Origin: Hymenobacter lapidiphilus
Lineage (GTDB): Bacteria; Bacteroidota; Bacteroidia; Cytophagales; Hymenobacteraceae
Direction: 5' to 3'
DNA: 35,271 nt
Assembly: GCF_003417065.2 (NCBI RefSeq)
Contig: NZ_QVLT01000042.1
Span: 1-35,271, forward strand
Shown here: in pieces, positions 33,381-35,271 of the stretch
Layout: each line of letters begins with the position of its first letter
How positions within the stretch are numbered: the first letter of the stretch is position 1
Made by a program: the position numbers and the translations under genes
Notes under the pieces: model-generated
Told to the model about the DNA's origin: nothing
Database searches by the model: none
The model's input: only the letters and a program-made list of their open reading frames with translations

Positions 33381-33776
33381 GTGCGAATGGGCGGCCACAG
33401 GGAATTATTCGAGCGTGACTGATGCGTGGACAACGACAACTTTTGGGCTGTCCGGCACCTCCTGCTTGCGGACCCGACACCGTTCTGCCATGCGCCGCTC
33501 ATCCGTAGTAGCCGGCTGCAGCCTCTTGCGCCCTGCCGCTGACGGCCGCGCTGTGCTGCCGGCCCAAGGCGCTGCTATGCCCGGAATTTGATGCGCCAGC
33601 GTTGCCCTCGCCCCTGCTACGACCCCGTGCTTCGTGCTGGTCAGCCAAGCCCTTCACCTAACCACGCACAGCATTGCCGACTGCCGTATTTTCGGTTTTC
33701 GCCGGTTGCCGTAGCAATTAGCGGTCTTCGCGGGTGCCTGGCTGCAACCTTCTCCGGCCGGCTGCACTCCTGACAG
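33381..33776. other. Gene-poor stretch, nothing convincing seen
   Basis: Nearly 400 bases separate the tandem terminators from the next lipoprotein gene. Short open frames exist on both strands, but they have Cys/Pro/Arg-rich composition and no recognisable pattern. It may be leader sequence or decayed coding DNA. A weak -7-like TAGTTTG (33777-33783) begins immediately afterwards. Confidence 0.4.
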
Positions 33777-33801
33777 TAGTTTGCACCTTCCTACTTATTT
33801 T

Positions 33802-34230
33802 ATGAAACGCTTTTTATTCCTGGCCTTGGCGGCGCTGGCCCTCACGCTGGGCAGTTGCGACGAAAAAGAGTGCTGCGTTCAGCCGCCTAAGTCGCCGATA
33901 ACGGCTGCCGCCCTCACCCAGACCAGCACCTGGTATTTGGGTGAGTACACCGCCGCCGGCCAGACCACTCGCGCCGACGCCATCAAGGACCGATTCGCCC
34001 TCCGCTTTGCCGCCGACGGCAGCTACCGCCGCGTCCTGCTCAGCGACAATTCGGAAACGGCCGGCACCTGGAAGCTCAGCGACCCCGACAACCGCCAGCT
34101 CAACCTCATCGACCATAAGGGCGACCCGCAGAATTTCACCGTGGAAAGTGCCAGCACGGAAACCCTGTACCTCTACCGCCCCGATAAAGCCGGTCAGCCG
34201 GAAACGTACCTGTTTAAAACAGTGCGGTGA
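33802..34230 (+). CDS. Small lipoprotein of unknown function
   Basis: The 142-aa product has a signal segment MKRFLFLALAALALTLGSC with lipobox LGSC (Cys19). The mature part opens DEKECCVQPPKSPITAAALT and continues with TSTWYLGEYTAAGQTTRADA, a RFALRFAADGSYRRVLL strand, GTWKLSDPDNRQLNLIDHKG and STETLYLYRPDK. The alternating strands with GTWKL and NLID-type turns look like the lipocalin-like small beta barrels common in Bacteroidota, but I cannot assign a family. The ATG at 33802 is chosen for the signal sequence. It converges on the PNP gene, with only 31 bases between the stops. Confidence 0.75.
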   Translation: MKRFLFLALAALALTLGSCDEKECCVQPPKSPITAAALTQTSTWYLGEYTAAGQTTRADAIKDRFALRFAADGSYRRVLLSDNSETAGTWKLSDPDNRQLNLIDHKGDPQNFTVESASTETLYLYRPDKAGQPETYLFKTVR

Positions 34231-34261
34231 GGGCGCTGCTCGCAACGGCAGCTTAACAAGC

Positions 34262-35080
34262 TTACAGCTTCGCCAGCACAGTTTTAATGAGGGCCGTGAG
34301 GCGGGGTTCGGCCGTGGCGGCGGTGCGCAGGATATCGGCGATGTTCACCTTTTTGAGCTTGCCGGGGGCGCACAGGTCGGTGATGACGGATACGGCCAGC
34401 ACCGGCAGGCCCATTTGTACGGCGGCAATAACTTCGGGCACCGTGCTCATGCCCACGGCATCGGCCCCGATGGTGCGCAGGTAGCGGTACTCGGCGGGCG
34501 TTTCGAGCATGGGACCGGGCAGGCTGGCGTACACGCCCCGGCGCATATACTGGCTCAGGCCCAGGTCGCGGGCCGCTTCCTCGGCCAGGCTTAGCAGGCG
34601 CAGGTCGTAGGGCTCCAGCATATCGGGGAAGCGCGGGCCCAGCTCGTCGAGGTTTTTGCCCACGAGCGGGTTGGTGGGCTGCAGGTTGATGTGGTCTTCG
34701 AGTAGCATCAGGTCGGCGTAGTCGTAGTCGGGGTTGAGGCCGCCGCTGGCATTGCTCACGAACAGGTTGCGAATCCCCAGCAGCTTCATCACGCGCACCG
34801 GAAACACCACCTGCTGCATGCTGTAGCCCTCGTAGAAGTGGAACCGCCCGTGCATCACGAGCACCTTTTTGCCAGCCAGTGTGCCGGCCAGCAGCTCGCC
34901 GGCATGGCTTTCCACCGTTGAAACCGGGAAGTGCGGAATATCGGCGTAGCTGAAGCGGTGCTCCACGTCGATTTCGTTGGCCAGCGCGCCCAGCCCGGTG
35001 CCGAGGATGATGCCCGCCTCGGGGCGGAAATCCTGTAAGGTATTCTGAAGGTAAGCGGTGGCTTCGTTTAGTTGCTGCAT
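34262..35080 (-). CDS. Purine-nucleoside phosphorylase
   Basis: The 272-aa cytoplasmic enzyme cleaves purine nucleosides with phosphate to give the base and (deoxy)ribose-1-phosphate, in purine salvage. It belongs to the trimeric inosine/guanosine-preferring type: GIILGTGLGALANEID near the N-terminus, HFPVSTVESHAGELLAG, VMHGRFHFYEGYSMQQVVFP, VSNASGGLNPDYDYADLML, and GVYASLPGPMLETPAEYRYL followed by GADAVGMSTVPEVIAAVQMG. The length is normal for this class. The ATG at 35080 starts MQQLNEATAYLQNTLQDF; an in-frame start at 35119 adds a stretch unlike the family. Convergent with the lipoprotein gene on its 3' side. Confidence 0.93.
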   Translation of the reverse strand: MQQLNEATAYLQNTLQDFRPEAGIILGTGLGALANEIDVEHRFSYADIPHFPVSTVESHAGELLAGTLAGKKVLVMHGRFHFYEGYSMQQVVFPVRVMKLLGIRNLFVSNASGGLNPDYDYADLMLLEDHINLQPTNPLVGKNLDELGPRFPDMLEPYDLRLLSLAEEAARDLGLSQYMRRGVYASLPGPMLETPAEYRYLRTIGADAVGMSTVPEVIAAVQMGLPVLAVSVITDLCAPGKLKKVNIADILRTAATAEPRLTALIKTVLAKL

Positions 35081-35131
35081 GCTGGTTTTTGGTGGGTGAT
35101 TTTCGATTATGAGGTGCAAGATCAGGTAAAA

Positions 35132-35231
35132 AAAGCTGTCATCCTGAGCGGAGCGAAGACCTGGACAGAAGCTGACTTCAGAAAAGAATAGCTTCTGCCC
35201 AGGTCCTTCGCTCGCTCAGGATGACAGCTTT
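35132..35231. repeat. Imperfect palindromic repeat upstream of the PNP gene
   Basis: Arms about 35132-35172 and 35191-35231 are reverse complements except for one inserted base in each and one substitution. The tip of the arm is AAAGCTGTCATCCTGAGCG; the spacer is 18 bases. The GTCATCCTGAGCG core resembles the arm core of the repeat at 22192-22302 (GTCATGCTGAGCG). It sits 51 bases upstream of the PNP start. Confidence 0.8.
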
Positions 35232-35271
35232 AATCTGGCGACTTGCTCTACCGCACGTTCAACTCGAAGGG

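Noticed and set aside
33328..33773. Short plus-strand frames in the gene-poor stretch
   Set aside because: They are Cys/Arg/Pro-rich, have no signal or motif and no promoter, and overlap the terminator hairpin.

Overview
The window looks like chromosome of a high-GC member of the Bacteroidota, most likely Hymenobacter or a close relative (Cytophagales). The pointers are two TonB-dependent receptors with N-terminal carboxypeptidase-regulatory-like domains, a DUF4249-type lipoprotein directly behind one of them, an OmpA/PD40 protein, many short lipoproteins, and exact or near TAnnTTTG -7 promoter boxes with little Shine-Dalgarno signal. The genus is inferred from style and composition; no marker gene is present. 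I saw no rRNA, tRNA, CRISPR array, transposase or phage gene.

Layout. 1-5.5 kb: a palindromic repeat, aspartate ammonia-lyase (aspA, minus), a secreted beta-barrel-like protein (minus), a two-domain fasciclin lipoprotein (plus) and a broken alpha/beta-hydrolase gene. 5.5-10.5 kb, all minus: a small unknown gene, a DUF6929-like protein, a ricin-lectin/PD40/OmpA fusion, a small unknown ORF and a NarL-type response regulator. 10.6-15.1 kb: a DUF2945 small protein, an APC amino-acid permease (minus), a secreted Gln/Arg-rich protein, a metallo-beta-lactamase/double-rhodanese protein and an AT-rich orphan ORF. 15.2-22.2 kb: sbcD, nhaA, an NTF2-like lipoprotein (minus) and sbcC, so the two subunits of one nuclease are split by unrelated genes. 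22.2-24 kb: a perfect 45-bp inverted repeat, a conserved unknown gene and an HNH nuclease (both minus). 24-28.6 kb: a secreted unknown, a thioredoxin, a nested palindromic repeat, and a TonB receptor plus DUF4249 lipoprotein pair. 28.6-33.3 kb: a decayed coiled-coil pseudogene, a Fur-family regulator (minus), and a divergent set made of a His-rich secreted protein, a ZnuD-like TonB receptor and a lipoprotein. 33.3-35.3 kb: a gene-poor stretch, a lipoprotein, purine-nucleoside phosphorylase (minus) and another palindromic repeat.

Functional links. The Fur-family gene, His-rich protein, TonB receptor and lipoprotein read as one metal-uptake locus, probably zinc. The other TonB receptor/DUF4249 pair is a separate envelope uptake or surface system with unknown substrate. 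SbcC and SbcD should form one ATP-dependent nuclease despite their separation; this nuclease family cuts DNA hairpins, and the window carries several long perfect or near-perfect palindromes. Most of the rest is housekeeping or envelope function. I did not find a convincing new defence or biosynthetic system. The best leads are the His-rich metal locus, the AT-rich island at 14.8-15.1 kb, the lectin/PD40/OmpA fusion, the decaying hydrolase and the palindromic repeats.
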